A stretch of 64,000 nucleotides of DNA, from contig NZ_PXYK01000002.1 in assembly GCF_003012745.1 (NCBI RefSeq), positions 1 to 64,000 on the forward strand. The letters are read 5' to 3'. The position numbers were made by a program, and so were the translations under genes. The notes beneath the pieces were generated by a model that worked only from the letters and a program-made list of their open reading frames with translations, ran no database searches and was not told where the DNA came from. This document shows, piece after piece, positions 27,102-36,637 of this stretch (position 1 is the stretch's first letter; each line of letters begins with the position of its first letter). The DNA comes from Kumtagia ephedrae. GTDB lineage: Bacteria > Pseudomonadota > Alphaproteobacteria > Rhizobiales > Rhizobiaceae.

Positions 27102-28115
27102 ATGGCTGCAAGCGAGCGCGGCGATTTTTCCGAGATTCCCATGCTGGACGTCTCGGGCCTCTACGGCGGCGACGAAGCGGCGATCCGCGAGATCGCATCG
27201 ACGCTGCGGGGCTACCTGGAAAACATCGGGTTCCTCTATGTCGTCGGCCATTCGATCCCGCGCGCCGACGTGGAAGCCGTGCGCGAGGCGAGCAAACGCT
27301 TCTTCGCGCTGCCGGAGGAGCAGAAGCTCGCACTCAAGATCGACAAGAACTTCCGCGGCTACCTGCCCTTCGCCGGCTCGACCATCGTCACCTCCTCGGT
27401 CGCAACCGTCAGCAAGCCGAACCAGAGCGAATCGATCTTCTTCATGCACGAGGTCGAGGCCGACGATCCGCGCGCGCTGGCCGGCAAGCCGCTGCAGGGC
27501 CCCAACCAATGGCCGGACGAGGCGGTGCTGCCAGGCTTCCACGCGACCATCCAGCGCTATGTCGACGCGATGAGCACGCTGGCGCGCAAAATGGTCGGCG
27601 CGATCTCGATCTCGCTCGGCCTGCCGGCCGACAGCCTCGACCGCCATTTCGACGACCCGACCACCTTCCTGCGGCTGCTGCACTACCCGACCCAGCCGAA
27701 GGAGGAGGGTCTGTTCGGCTCCGCCCCGCACACCGACTACGGATTCATCACGCTGCTGGCGCAGGACGACGTCGGCGGCCTGGAGGTCAAGAACAAGGCC
27801 GGCGACTGGGTCCCTGCCCCGCCGGTGCCGGACTCCTTCGTGATGAATGTCGGCGACATCCTTGCCCGCTGGTCGAACGACCAGTTCGTGTCGACGCCGC
27901 ACCGGGTGATCAACCGCTCGGGGCGCGAGCGCTATTCGCAGCCGTTCTTCTTCGATCCGTCGATGGAGGCTACGATCGAGGCGCTGCCCGTCTGCGTGCC
28001 GCAGGGCACGGCGCCGAAATACGGGCCGGTCGAATATGGCGACTACCTGATGGAGCGCATCGACAAGAACTACCACTACCGCAAGAAGCTGGCGGCCGAG
28101 GCCGGGGACGCCTGA
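27102..28115 (+). CDS. Isopenicillin-N-synthase-like Fe(II) dioxygenase
   Basis: 337 aa. Double-stranded beta-helix oxygenase with N-terminal DIOX_N region (IPMLDVSGLYGG ... FLYVVGHSIP). Iron ligands His210, Asp212 (APHTDYG) and His267 (STPHRVIN), and co-substrate-binding Arg277 with Ser279 (RYS). Probably 2-oxoglutarate-dependent hydroxylation or demethylation of a small molecule. Start ATG is in the divergent promoter; followed after about 314 bp by the amino-acid ABC genes on the same strand. Pairing with a nucleoside hydrolase suggests a modified nucleoside or base as substrate, as with thymine or xanthine dioxygenases (inference). Confidence 0.88.
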   Translation: MAASERGDFSEIPMLDVSGLYGGDEAAIREIASTLRGYLENIGFLYVVGHSIPRADVEAVREASKRFFALPEEQKLALKIDKNFRGYLPFAGSTIVTSSVATVSKPNQSESIFFMHEVEADDPRALAGKPLQGPNQWPDEAVLPGFHATIQRYVDAMSTLARKMVGAISISLGLPADSLDRHFDDPTTFLRLLHYPTQPKEEGLFGSAPHTDYGFITLLAQDDVGGLEVKNKAGDWVPAPPVPDSFVMNVGDILARWSNDQFVSTPHRVINRSGRERYSQPFFFDPSMEATIEALPVCVPQGTAPKYGPVEYGDYLMERIDKNYHYRKKLAAEAGDA

Positions 28116-28214
28116 GCGGCAGATGGGAATACGGCCTGGTGCCATGCCTGGCCGTCCCCTTCCGACGCAGGGAAATTGCGCATGACAGACGACGAGGACT
28201 TTCGCCGCTTTGTA

Positions 28215-28354
28215 CCCCCACCCCTAACCCCTCCCCTCAAGGGGGAGGGGGACTTTGCTGCCGCCATGCCGAACGAAACCGTAGACGATTGGCACCAAGC
28301 GGAGCTGCAAACCGATCCCCTCCCCCTTGTGGGGAGGGGTTAGGGATGGGGGTA
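28215..28354. repeat. Dispersed C/G-rich palindromic repeat, copy 1
   Basis: The 314-bp gap between the dioxygenase and the amino-acid binding protein is largely this element. The left arm (28215-28252) is itself a hairpin (CCCCTCCCC..GGGGAGGGG) and pairs with the right arm (28314-28354). The left arm is identical to the one at 60757-60794, and similarity continues for about 25 bases beyond. No protein-coding signal. Confidence 0.8.
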
Positions 28355-28429
28355 ATTTCATATGCGATAGCCCTGCCTCCGACGGGACAGGGACGGACAA
28401 GGCACTAAAAAATCCAGAGGAGAGTGGGA

Positions 28430-29293
28430 ATGACGAAAAAACATCTCTTTCGCCTGGCGGGGCTCGGCCTCGCCGCAACCATCGCGGCATGGAGCGCGGC
28501 GGCGATCGCCGCCGACGTGCCGAAATCGCCTGATGTCGAGCAGACGGGGACGCTGACGATCGCCAACACGCTCGATTTCGCGCCGTTCGAATATCTCGAC
28601 GCCGACGGCAAGCAGACCGGCATCATCATCGAGCTCGCCGGCGAAGTGGCAAAGCTGGTCGACGCCAAGCTGGACGTCCAGCGCACGCCCTTCCCCACCA
28701 TGATCCCAGGTCTGGCCGCCGGTCGCTTCAAGATCGCCTGGGAGACTTTTTCCGCCAATCCCGAGCGCCTGGCGCAGGTCGATTTCGTGATGTTCATCAA
28801 GGCGGGCATCGCCGCCTCGACCTCGCCGGACAAGAAGGACGGCTTCGCCGGCGATACCGGGCTGTGCGGCAAGCGCATCGGCGTATCGGCGGGCAGCGCC
28901 TCCGACTTCCTGGCCGACAAGCTCAGCAAGGACTGCACCGACAAGGGCCAGAAGGCGATCGAGAAGTCGGTGTTCAATTCGTCCACCGACATCATCCAGG
29001 CGGTGCTGTCGGACCGCATCGACGCGCGCCTGGACGACGCCACCTCGTCGAGCTACTTCGAGGTCACCAGCAAGGGCCAACTGGTCGTGCTGCCGACGCT
29101 CTACGACATCGCCCCGCTCGGCCTGGCGATCGCCAAGGACGACAAGGGAACCGCCGACATGATGGTCGCGGCACTCGGCGAACTGTTCAGGAACGGCACC
29201 TACCAGGCGATCCTCGACAAGTACGGGATGGGCGCCTATGCGATCAAGGAGCCGTATTTCGTCGGCAGCATGGACGCGCTGCGTGCCGAATGA
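28430..29293 (+). CDS. Polar amino-acid-type ABC solute-binding protein
   Basis: 287 aa. Sec signal peptide (KKHLFRLAGLGLAATIAAW, cleavage near AAAIAA-D), then a family-3 binding-protein domain (TLTIANTLDFAPFEYLDADGKQTG by segments, GVSAGSASDFLADK, DARLDDATSS, ALGELFRNGTY). ATG chosen with GAGGAGA 6 nt upstream; a GTG two codons earlier is in the ribosome site. Delivers an amino acid or related charged ligand to the permease encoded 60 bp downstream. Confidence 0.91.
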   Translation: MTKKHLFRLAGLGLAATIAAWSAAAIAADVPKSPDVEQTGTLTIANTLDFAPFEYLDADGKQTGIIIELAGEVAKLVDAKLDVQRTPFPTMIPGLAAGRFKIAWETFSANPERLAQVDFVMFIKAGIAASTSPDKKDGFAGDTGLCGKRIGVSAGSASDFLADKLSKDCTDKGQKAIEKSVFNSSTDIIQAVLSDRIDARLDDATSSSYFEVTSKGQLVVLPTLYDIAPLGLAIAKDDKGTADMMVAALGELFRNGTYQAILDKYGMGAYAIKEPYFVGSMDALRAE

Positions 29294-29353
29294 CCATTCC
29301 GGCGCCGGGCCCGTCCCGGCGCCGACCTATCCGGACTGGACCGCGGGGAGACG

Positions 29354-30298
29354 ATGAGCACGGCCGAAGGAAGCGACCTCAGTGCCCGGCCGGCCGTTGC
29401 ACCGGCCGACAGGCTGGTGGTGGTGCCGCGGCGGCACTACGGCATCTGGATCGGGACGGCCCTTGCCCTGCTGGTCGCCTTCTTCGTCGTCCGCGCCTTC
29501 GCCAGCAACCCCGCCTTCGCCTGGGGCACGGCGGCGAACTACCTGTTCCATCCGTCGATCATGCGCGGGCTCGGCAACACGCTGATCCTGACCGTCATCA
29601 TCATGGCCGCCGCGATCGTCATCGGCACCGTCATCGCCATCATGCGGGTGTCGCCTAGCCCGGTGCTGCGCGCCTTCGCCGGCGCCTATGTCTGGTTCTT
29701 CCGCGGCGTGCCGGCGCTGATCCAGCTGATCTTCTGGTTCAACCTGGCCCTGCTGGTGCGCGAATTCTCGCTGACGCTGCCGGTCGTCGGCACCGTCTTT
29801 TCGGTGCGCACCAACGATTTCATGACGCCCTTCCTGTCGGCCGTAGTCGCCCTGTCTCTGTGCGAGGCCGGCTACATGGCCGAAATCATCCGCGCCGGCA
29901 TCAAGTCGGTGCCGAGCGGCCAGGCGGAGGCGGCGAGCGCGCTCGGCATGCCCTACCGCACCATCCTGAAGCGCATCGTGCTGCCGCAGGCCATGCGCTT
30001 CGTCGTGCCGCCGACCGGCAACGAGGCGATCAACCTGTTGAAGATGACCTCGCTGGTGACCTTCATCGCCGTCGACGACCTCTTCTATTCGGCGCAGTCG
30101 ATCTATGCGCGCACCTTCGAGACCATCCCGCTCCTGATCGTGGTGGCGTTCTGGTATCTCGCGGTGGTCAGCATCATGTCGGTCGGACAGCACTTCCTCG
30201 AACGGCATTTCGGCCGCAGCGAGACCCGCAGCGAGCCGATGTCGATGCGCATCCTGCGCAATGCCTTCAGGCCGCGGCCGGCGGGGGCGACGCGATGA
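29354..30298 (+). CDS. Polar amino-acid-type ABC permease (HisM/GlnP-like)
   Basis: 314 aa. An N-terminal hydrophilic tail of about 30 residues, a first membrane segment at [16 protein letters not shown], then the usual permease core with an EAA loop ([23 protein letters not shown]). Only one permease gene is present, so it probably acts as a homodimer. Its stop overlaps the ATPase start as ATGA. Confidence 0.91.
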   Translation: MSTAEGSDLSARPAVAPADRLVVVPRRHYGIWIGTALALLVAFFVVRAFASNPAFAWGTAANYLFHPSIMRGLGNTLILTVIIMAAAIVIGTVIAIMRVSPSPVLRAFAGAYVWFFRGVPALIQLIFWFNLALLVREFSLTLPVVGTVFSVRTNDFMTPFLSAVVALSLCEAGYMAEIIRAGIKSVPSGQAEAASALGMPYRTILKRIVLPQAMRFVVPPTGNEAINLLKMTSLVTFIAVDDLFYSAQSIYARTFETIPLLIVVAFWYLAVVSIMSVGQHFLERHFGRSETRSEPMSMRILRNAFRPRPAGATR

Positions 30299-31101
30299 GC
30301 AACGTGAAGGCCGAGAACCGGGTGCGCTTCGGCGTTCCCGCCGACGCGATGGTGTTCGCGCGCGGCGTGCGCAAGTCCTACGGCCAGCTCGAAGTGCTGA
30401 AAGGCGTCGACATCGACGTCCCGGCCGGCTCGGTCGCCTGCATCATCGGGCCGTCCGGATCGGGCAAGAGCACGTTCCTGCGCTGCATCAATCATTTGGA
30501 GAAGCTCACCGGCGGCATCCTGCTGGTCGACGGCGAATTCGTCGGTTACGACCTGCGCGGCGACAGGCTCTACGAGGTCAAGGACGACGAGCTCTGCCAG
30601 CGGCGCGCCGAGATCGGCATGCTGTTCCAGTCCTTCAACCTGTTCTCGCACATGACGGTGATGGAGAACGTGATCGAGGCGCCGACGCAGGTGCGCCGCG
30701 TGCCGGTCGACCGGGCGAAGGCGGAGGCCGAGGTGCTGCTCGCCCGCGTCGGCCTGTCCGACAAGATCGACCGCTATCCGCGCGAGCTGTCCGGCGGCCA
30801 GCAGCAGCGCGTGGCGATCGCCCGCGCCATGGCGATGAAGCCGAAGGTGCTTTTGTTCGACGAGCCGACGTCGGCGCTCGACCCCGAGCTGGTCGGCGAG
30901 GTGCTGCAGGTGATGCGCGACCTGGCAGGGAGCGGCATGACGATGGTGGTGGTCACGCACGAGATCGGCTTCGCACGCGAGATCGGCGACCAGCTGATCT
31001 TCATGGACGGCGGCGCGATCGTCGAGCGCGGCAACCCGCGCGAGATGATCGCCAATCCGCAGTCGCCGCGTACGCGCGAATTCCTGTCGCGGGTGCTTTA
31101 G
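30295..31101 (+). CDS. Polar amino-acid-type ABC ATPase (GlnQ/HisP-like)
   Basis: 268 aa. Walker [11 protein letters not shown]-loop [11 protein letters not shown], signature ELSGGQQQR, Walker [15 protein letters not shown] and H-loop THEIGFA. ATG within the permease stop. Completes a three-gene importer. It has an N-terminal extension of about 20 residues before the core. It is convergent with the gamma-glutamyltransferase gene. Confidence 0.92.
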   Translation: MSNVKAENRVRFGVPADAMVFARGVRKSYGQLEVLKGVDIDVPAGSVACIIGPSGSGKSTFLRCINHLEKLTGGILLVDGEFVGYDLRGDRLYEVKDDELCQRRAEIGMLFQSFNLFSHMTVMENVIEAPTQVRRVPVDRAKAEAEVLLARVGLSDKIDRYPRELSGGQQQRVAIARAMAMKPKVLLFDEPTSALDPELVGEVLQVMRDLAGSGMTMVVVTHEIGFAREIGDQLIFMDGGAIVERGNPREMIANPQSPRTREFLSRVL

Positions 31102-31115
31102 GACCTGCCGCGACG

Positions 31116-31134
31116 GGCGGCGGGTTGCGCCGCC
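31116..31134. terminator. Short GC hairpin between convergent genes
   Basis: A 7-bp stem GGCGGCG/CGCCGCC with a 5-nt loop lies in the 71-bp gap after the ATPase stop. There is no T-run, so it is at best a weak or Rho-assisted terminator; in GC-rich DNA it may be coincidental. Confidence 0.3.
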
Positions 31135-31172
31135 GCCAGGTTGCGGCGGACAGGCGGGACCACCGGCAGCCG

Positions 31173-32762
31173 TCAGAAGCCGAGGGCGACGCCGTCCTTG
31201 CGCGGATCCGACCCACCCACCAGGATGCCGCGATCGAGGTCGATCTGGATGCCCTGCGCGCCGCCCATTCCGATCGGCGCCCGCGTGACGCCATGTCCCA
31301 TGGCCGCCAGTTCGGCCGCGACCGCGTCGCTGAACCCGGCCTCGAGCACCAGCCTGCCCTCCTCCGCATCGGCGAAGCTGCGCGGGCTGTCGATGGCGTC
31401 CTGCACGTCCATGCCGAAGTCGGCGATGTTGCTCAGCACATGGGCATGGCCGGTGGCCTGATAGGGCCCGCCCATGACCCCGAAAGGCATGATGAAGGCG
31501 CCGGGCTTCTCCATGAAGCCGGGGATCAGCGTGTGAAGCGGTCGGCGCGAGCCTTTCAGCTCGTTGACGTGGCCTTCGCTCAGGCTGAAGCCGGCGCCGC
31601 GGTTCTGGAAGCTGATGCCGTACCGCTCCGAGGCGAGGCCGGAGCCGAACGGCCAGAAGGTCGAATAGATCAGCGAGACGGCCATCCGGTCGCCGTCGAC
31701 CACGCAGATGTAGACGGTGTCGCGGTGAACGGCTTCCGCCCGCCGGTCGATATGCGGCGTCGCCCGCCGGGGGTCGATCAGCGACGCCAGCGCGTCCGCC
31801 GTCGCGTCGCTCAGCATGTGCTCCAGGCGCAGCTCCGCGTGACGCGGATCGCCGACGAACCGGTCGCGCGCGCCGTAGGCGAGCCTGGTGGCCTCGGCCT
31901 CGAGATGAACGCGCCGGCTGCCGTTCGGGTCGAGGCCGCCGAGATCGAAGCGCGAGAGGATGTTGGCGATCAGCAGCGCCGTGACCCCCTGGCCGTTGGG
32001 CGGCAGTTCGGTCAGGACATGGCCGCGATAGGCGGTGCCGATCGGCTCGACATAGTCGGCCGCGACGGCGGCGAAGTCGGCCGCCTCGTGCAGCCCGCCG
32101 GCGGCCTTCAGGGTCGCCAGCATGTCCTCCATGATGGCGCCTTTGTAGAAGGCGTCGCGGCCCTCCCTGGCGATGAGCCGCAGCGCCTCGGCCTGCGACG
32201 GCGACGCGAACATGCGCCCCGGGCCGAAAGGCCTGCCATCGTCGAGATAGTGGATACGGCCGGGGCCGTGGAGTCGCTCACCGTATTTCGCCCAGTCGAT
32301 CGCCGAGCGGTGGCAGACGGGAACGCCGCGTTCGGCGTAGCGGATCGCCGGCTCGAGCACGGCTGCGAGCTCCAGCCTCCCCCAGTCGCGGACCAGCCGG
32401 TCGAAGGTATCGACGGCTCCCGGCAAGGTGATGGAATGGGCCGACTCCAGCGGAACCGACGTGTGCCCTTCGCCGCGCAGGCGCACCGCGTCGAGCGCGG
32501 CGGGAGCGCGGCCCGATCCGTTGAGGCCGACCAGGCCGTCGCGTCCCGGGACGCGGATCATGGCGAAGGCGTCGCCGCCCAGGCCGCACATCATCGGCTC
32601 GCACAGGCCGAGCACGAGCGCGCCGGCGACCGCGGCATCGACGGCATTTCCACCCGCCGCGATGATGTCCAGCGCGGTCCTGGCGGCAAGGGGGTGGGAC
32701 GTGGCGCACATCGCCTCGGCGGCGAAAGCCGGGGCGCGTCCGGGACCGTTGTATGCATGCAT
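31173..32762 (-). CDS. Gamma-glutamyltransferase-family enzyme (YwrD-like, no signal peptide)
   Basis: 529 aa. Ntn-hydrolase precursor of the gamma-glutamyltranspeptidase family: GGNAVDAAVAGALVLGLCEP (38-57), GLGGDAF, and the autoprocessing site before Thr349 in DTVYICVVDGD, aligning with the TTHYSVVD site of E. coli Ggt. The second Thr of that site is Val here. SGSG-like GSGL (373-376) and the C-terminal GGPYQ follow. No signal sequence precedes the domain, so it acts in the cytoplasm on an imported substrate, unlike periplasmic Ggt. ATG has AAGGAA about 9 nt upstream. Last gene of the GntR-ABC operon, 116 bp after the binding protein. Confidence 0.86.
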   Translation of the reverse strand: MHAYNGPGRAPAFAAEAMCATSHPLAARTALDIIAAGGNAVDAAVAGALVLGLCEPMMCGLGGDAFAMIRVPGRDGLVGLNGSGRAPAALDAVRLRGEGHTSVPLESAHSITLPGAVDTFDRLVRDWGRLELAAVLEPAIRYAERGVPVCHRSAIDWAKYGERLHGPGRIHYLDDGRPFGPGRMFASPSQAEALRLIAREGRDAFYKGAIMEDMLATLKAAGGLHEAADFAAVAADYVEPIGTAYRGHVLTELPPNGQGVTALLIANILSRFDLGGLDPNGSRRVHLEAEATRLAYGARDRFVGDPRHAELRLEHMLSDATADALASLIDPRRATPHIDRRAEAVHRDTVYICVVDGDRMAVSLIYSTFWPFGSGLASERYGISFQNRGAGFSLSEGHVNELKGSRRPLHTLIPGFMEKPGAFIMPFGVMGGPYQATGHAHVLSNIADFGMDVQDAIDSPRSFADAEEGRLVLEAGFSDAVAAELAAMGHGVTRAPIGMGGAQGIQIDLDRGILVGGSDPRKDGVALGF

Positions 32763-32878
32763 CGCGTTCAGCTTTCCTTCCCGCCTCGCGGTATCGTGGC
32801 GGACGCGCGGATACGCGCCCGATCGAGGGGCATTCGCAGGTTTTAACGGACATCGCGCTGCGCGCAACGTCCGCCGGA

Positions 32879-33928
32879 TCAATCCGGCCTGGAGGCCTTG
32901 CCTTCGTCGAAATCGTTGATGGCGTCGATGAGCGCGTTGTTGGCGATCCGCTCGCCGGCGATCTCGCCTTCCAGCACCCCACGGCCCTTCAGCCAGTCGA
33001 TGTAGGCCTGGTATTGCGAGGCGGCGCTGTACCCCCACTTTTCCTGGCCCGCCGGCAGAGCCCACAAGCGGACCACGGCAGTGAGCGTCGGCATGTTGCG
33101 CCTGATGTCTTCCTCGAGCGAGAGGCCGGTCGAGCGCGCCTGGGGGAAATGCTTGAAATACAACCGCGCAGCCTCTTCAGGGTTGTCGCGGCTGAAGATG
33201 CCGCCCATCGCGTATCCGCGCGCCACCGCCGCCAGGACATCGGGTTCTTTCTCGATGGTGGATTTGAGGGCGACGAAGCCGTTTGACGGAAAGTTCTCCA
33301 TAGCGGGGTCGGCCAGCTTGCGCATCTTCAGGCCTGACGAGGCGATGGTCTCGTAGATCATGTCCCAATGGCTGATCGCCGCGATCTCGCCGCTTTCGAG
33401 AAGCGCCTGCGACTGGCTCGGCGAGCCCGAGACGACGATGCTGATGTCGGAGTCCGGATCGAGACCGGCCGCCTTGGCCATCGAGCGGGCGATCACCACC
33501 CCGACCGACGCCATGGTGAAGACGCCGATCCGCTTGCCCTTGAGGTCGGCCATCGACTTGACGTCGCTGCCCTCCGGCACCGCGACGCCGAACATGTTGC
33601 GGTTGAAGCCGGTGTAGAAATACTGCACCGCCCCGCCCTTGGACGCCATGATGGCGACGGCCTCCGGCGCGGCGAAGGCGGTCTTGACCTGGCCGGTCGT
33701 GACGTTGAGCACGCAGTCGGTGGAGCCGGCCAGCGGCACGATGGTCAGCTTGACGCCCTTTTCGGCGAACCAGCCGAACTCCATCGCCGACGCCAGCGGC
33801 GCTCCGGCCGAGATGTCGATCGCCGGATTGCACCAGCCGAGCCTGACCTCCGTTTCGTCGGCCAGGGCGGCATGGCCGGCGAGCGAAGCGACCGCGGCGA
33901 CTAAAAGCGATATCAGATACTTGCCCAT
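32879..33928 (-). CDS. NMT1/SsuA/TauA-type ABC solute-binding protein
   Basis: 349 aa with a Sec signal (LISLLVAAVASLAGHAALA, cleavage near residue 23-24). The mature part has the NMT1 pattern: LGWCNP..., EFGWFAEKGVKLTIVPL, FAAPEAVAIMASKGG, DLKGKRIGVFT and SGEIAAISHWD. Receptor for the importer encoded by the two upstream genes. Members bind sulfonates, nitrate, thiamine precursors or other small anions; the downstream gamma-glutamyltransferase gene hints at a gamma-glutamyl or amide compound (inference). Confidence 0.89.
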   Translation of the reverse strand: MGKYLISLLVAAVASLAGHAALADETEVRLGWCNPAIDISAGAPLASAMEFGWFAEKGVKLTIVPLAGSTDCVLNVTTGQVKTAFAAPEAVAIMASKGGAVQYFYTGFNRNMFGVAVPEGSDVKSMADLKGKRIGVFTMASVGVVIARSMAKAAGLDPDSDISIVVSGSPSQSQALLESGEIAAISHWDMIYETIASSGLKMRKLADPAMENFPSNGFVALKSTIEKEPDVLAAVARGYAMGGIFSRDNPEEAARLYFKHFPQARSTGLSLEEDIRRNMPTLTAVVRLWALPAGQEKWGYSAASQYQAYIDWLKGRGVLEGEIAGERIANNALIDAINDFDEGKASRPD

Positions 33929-33979
33929 GATCTTGTTCCTGCCTCTGTCGAAGGTTGTTCTTTTGGTTGGATCGACGGT

Positions 33980-34768
33980 CTACTTGGCTTTGTCGGTCGT
34001 TCCGTCCTCCCAGAATATGACCCGCCGGCGCAGCAGGGTGATCGCGAAGGTCAGCACCACCCCGACCGCCGAAAGCACGACGATCACCGAAAACGATCCG
34101 GCCACGTCCATTGTGAAGTTCATGCTCTGCATGAGCATGCCCAGGCCGGCCTCGGCGCCGAGGAATTCGGTGACGATCGCGCCGATGAGCGCGAAGGTCA
34201 CGGCGATCTCCAGCCCGGCGAAGATGAAGGCGCCGGCGGCCGGCAGCCGCAGCATGCGGAATATCTGGAAACGCGACGCGCCCATCGCCCGAAGCAGATC
34301 GGTGCGCTCGCGATCGGCTGCGTTGAGGCCGGTGATCGTGTTCACCATCACCGGGAAGAAGCAGATGATGGCGGCCGACACGACCTTCGAGGTGATGCCC
34401 AGGCCGAACCACAGCACGATCAGCGGCGCCAGCGCCACCTTGGGTATGGTCTGGAAGACCAGCACGTAGGGCTGAAGGAAGTAAGCGACGGTGCGGTTGA
34501 GGGCGATCAGCGCACCGAGGAGAAAGCCAAGCGCGGAGCCGGCGAGAAAGCCGAGCACGATCTCGACCAGCGTTACCTTCAGGTGGAAGAGATAGATGCC
34601 GGATGCGAAGCCCCGCCACAGCCCGACCACCACCGCGCTCGGCGTCGGCACGAGATAGGCCGGCACCTCGAACCAGTGGACGGACAGCTCCCACGCCGCC
34701 AGCAGCACGACGAGGAGCAGGACGGACAGGACGATGCCGACAGGTCCGCGTTCCCAGCGCCGCTCCAT
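33980..34768 (-). CDS. SsuC/TauC-type ABC permease
   Basis: 262 aa, about six hydrophobic segments (first GIVLSVLLLVVLLAAWEL), with the cytoplasmic loop LLRAMGASRFQIFRMLRLP in the EAA position and YLVPTPSAVVVGLW after the first segment, typical of BPD_transp_1 proteins in nitrate/sulfonate/taurine systems. The ATG overlaps the ATPase stop by one base (TGATG). Longer upstream readings only enter the ATPase gene. Confidence 0.91.
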   Translation of the reverse strand: MERRWERGPVGIVLSVLLLVVLLAAWELSVHWFEVPAYLVPTPSAVVVGLWRGFASGIYLFHLKVTLVEIVLGFLAGSALGFLLGALIALNRTVAYFLQPYVLVFQTIPKVALAPLIVLWFGLGITSKVVSAAIICFFPVMVNTITGLNAADRERTDLLRAMGASRFQIFRMLRLPAAGAFIFAGLEIAVTFALIGAIVTEFLGAEAGLGMLMQSMNFTMDVAGSFSVIVVLSAVGVVLTFAITLLRRRVIFWEDGTTDKAK

Positions 34769-35637
34769 CAGTCCATCCCTCCGTGCGCGCCGAAATAGGA
34801 CCTTATGTGCCGCACATATTCGCCGAAGGCCGGATCGGTCATGATGTCGAGCGGGCGCGGGCGCGGCAGGTCGATGTCGCATATCTCGGCGACGCGTCCC
34901 GGCCGCGGCGTCATCACCATGACGCGGTCGGCAAGAAACACCGCCTCCGGAATCGAATGGGTGATGAACAGGATGGTGTTGCGGCGCTCCAGCCACAGGC
35001 GCTGAAGCTCGACGTTCATGTGCTCGCGGGTCATGGCGTCGAGCGCGCCGAAGGGCTCGTCCATCAGCAGGATGGTCGGGTCGTTCACCAGCGCCCGTGC
35101 TATGCCGACCCGCTGCTGCATGCCGCCGGAGAGCTCGCGCGGGTAGGCGCGCTCGAAATCCGAGAGGCCGACGAGCCCGAGGAGCTGACGCGCGACCTCC
35201 AGATAGCGGGCGCGATCCAACTTCTGGACGTCAACGGGCAGCATCACGTTCTCGATGACGGTGCGCCACGGAAACAGAAGCGGCGACTGGAAGACGATGC
35301 CCACGTCGCGACGGGGCCCCGACATCGGCTCGCCGCCCACGGCGCAGGTTCCGTCCGACAGGCCGGCCAAACCCGCCACGACCCTCAGCAGCGACGACTT
35401 CCCGCACCCCGACGGACCCACGACGGCGACGAACTCGCCGCGCTCGACCGCGACCGAAATGTCCTCGAAAGCGGTCAGCGCCCCCGACACAACCGGGTAT
35501 CGCTTGGTGGCCCCTCTGAGCAGCAGTGCCGGCTCGCCGCCCCGACCTGCTACGGCTTCGTTCGCCGGGATGTCCGCCACGGCCGAAGCGGCAGCACGCG
35601 TCGCGGCCGGGCCGGGCGCGCCGGCAGGGACGCTCAT
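34768..35637 (-). CDS. SsuB/TauB-type ABC ATPase
   Basis: 289 aa. An Ala/Gly-rich N-terminal extension of about 35 residues, then Walker A GPSGCGKSS, Q-loop FQSPLLFPW, signature ELSGGMQQR, Walker B ILLMDEPFGALDA and switch THSIPEA. Its start overlaps the GntR stop by 4 bp and its stop overlaps the permease start, so regulator and transporter share a transcript. Confidence 0.92.
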   Translation of the reverse strand: MSVPAGAPGPAATRAAASAVADIPANEAVAGRGGEPALLLRGATKRYPVVSGALTAFEDISVAVERGEFVAVVGPSGCGKSSLLRVVAGLAGLSDGTCAVGGEPMSGPRRDVGIVFQSPLLFPWRTVIENVMLPVDVQKLDRARYLEVARQLLGLVGLSDFERAYPRELSGGMQQRVGIARALVNDPTILLMDEPFGALDAMTREHMNVELQRLWLERRNTILFITHSIPEAVFLADRVMVMTPRPGRVAEICDIDLPRPRPLDIMTDPAFGEYVRHIRSYFGAHGGMD

Positions 35638-36329
35638 TGCTTGCCCGCCCCAACACGTACCGCCGCCGCCCCGGCAAGGTCGCCGGCGGCGCGATCGTTC
35701 AGGATGCCCTGGATCGTGATGCTCGAAAGGCTGATGTGATCGATCATGGCCGCCTGCGCCCGCGCCGGATCGCGATCGAGAACAGCCGCGACGACGGCTT
35801 CGTGCTGGCCGTGCGGCACCGAGATCTGGGGCGTATAGCCCTGCATAGTGTATGGCGCCGAGCTATAGGGCGCGGTCTGCATGCGCACCTGCTCCGCGAT
35901 GCGGCGAAGACTGACATTGTGGGCGCCGGCGTGGATGAGCGAATGAAACTCCGCGTCCAGCTCGCGATACGTCGCCGCGTCGTCGCCGGCCACGGCGGCC
36001 GCGGCCCTTTGCATGATCTCGCGAAGCTGCAGCCTTTCGGCGTGGGTCATCCTTTCCGCGGCGTAGCGCGCGCAAAGACCTTCGATCTCGCCGAGAGCCT
36101 CGAAGGAATCGGCCAGATCCGCGTTGCTCAGCCTGCGCACCAGCGTCGGCCGACGCGGCCGCATCTCGACGAGGCCGGCGACCGCGAGCTGGTGGAGCGC
36201 CTCGCGCACGGGCGTGCGCGACACACCGAAGCGCTCGGCCAGCTCCTGCTCGTCGAGCCTGTCTCCCGGCCTCAGGGAGCCGGCCAGGATGAGATCGGCA
36301 ATGCCGTTCTTGAGTCGCTCGCCCAACAT
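35634..36329 (-). CDS. GntR/FCD-family regulator of the adjacent ABC operon
   Basis: 231 aa. Winged helix RLKNGIADLILAGSLRPG then FGVSRTPVREALHQLAVAGLV at residues 5-60, followed by an FCD helical bundle with metal-ligand-like residues (ELDAEFHSLIH and HGQHEAVVAAVLDRD). First gene of an operon GntR-ATPase-permease-binding protein-gamma-glutamyltransferase. It probably represses the operon by binding the palindrome 36 bp upstream of its start. The unusual YSSAPYTMQGYTP loop in the FCD domain may contact the ligand (inference). Confidence 0.89.
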   Translation of the reverse strand: MLGERLKNGIADLILAGSLRPGDRLDEQELAERFGVSRTPVREALHQLAVAGLVEMRPRRPTLVRRLSNADLADSFEALGEIEGLCARYAAERMTHAERLQLREIMQRAAAAVAGDDAATYRELDAEFHSLIHAGAHNVSLRRIAEQVRMQTAPYSSAPYTMQGYTPQISVPHGQHEAVVAAVLDRDPARAQAAMIDHISLSSITIQGILNDRAAGDLAGAAAVRVGAGKQ

Positions 36330-36637
36330 GTGTTTTACCCTCTGCTCTAGGTATATGAGGTATCATTCTGGTATACAAGAATGGATTTTGGAATATTTAA
36401 CCAAAGGCATGCCGGCTGCCTAACCACCGGCGCTTCGACGCGCCAGGTGGCTTCCGATTGCGCGAACCCGCAGGCGCGGGGCGGCTCGCTCGGGCAGAGA
36501 CGGCGGACACGCCCGCCGGGGCAGACAAGTGGCGTCGATCGCCAGCGGGGTTGGCGACTGCTGACAGGCACGACGGCGAAAAATCCCCCTGCCGCCCGTT
36601 TCGGCAAGGGCGGAGAAACCCCCCGGCGCGCCGACGA
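36330..36637. other. Intergenic region with the GntR-operon promoter; remainder unassigned
   Basis: About 308 bp. The 36330-36410 part is markedly AT-rich and contains the operator-like palindrome; it is the probable promoter of the minus-strand GntR operon. From 36420 to 36637 the DNA returns to high GC with no protein motif and no strong hairpin; it holds the end of the aminotransferase transcript. Confidence 0.5.
36365..36382. promoter_or_regulatory. GntR operator-like palindrome around GTATAC
   Basis: ATTCTGGTATACAAGAAT is an 18-bp palindrome with one mismatched pair: ATTCT and AGAAT arms around a central GTATAC. It ends 36 bp upstream of the GntR start codon. GTATAC-centred sites are typical for FCD/VanR-type GntR proteins. 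A related GGTATATGAGG lies closer to the gene. Confidence 0.7.

Noticed and set aside
28116-28429. Small genes in the gap between dioxygenase and amino-acid binding protein
   Set aside because: The open frames simply translate the C/G-rich palindromic repeat, and the same peptides recur at the other repeat copy.
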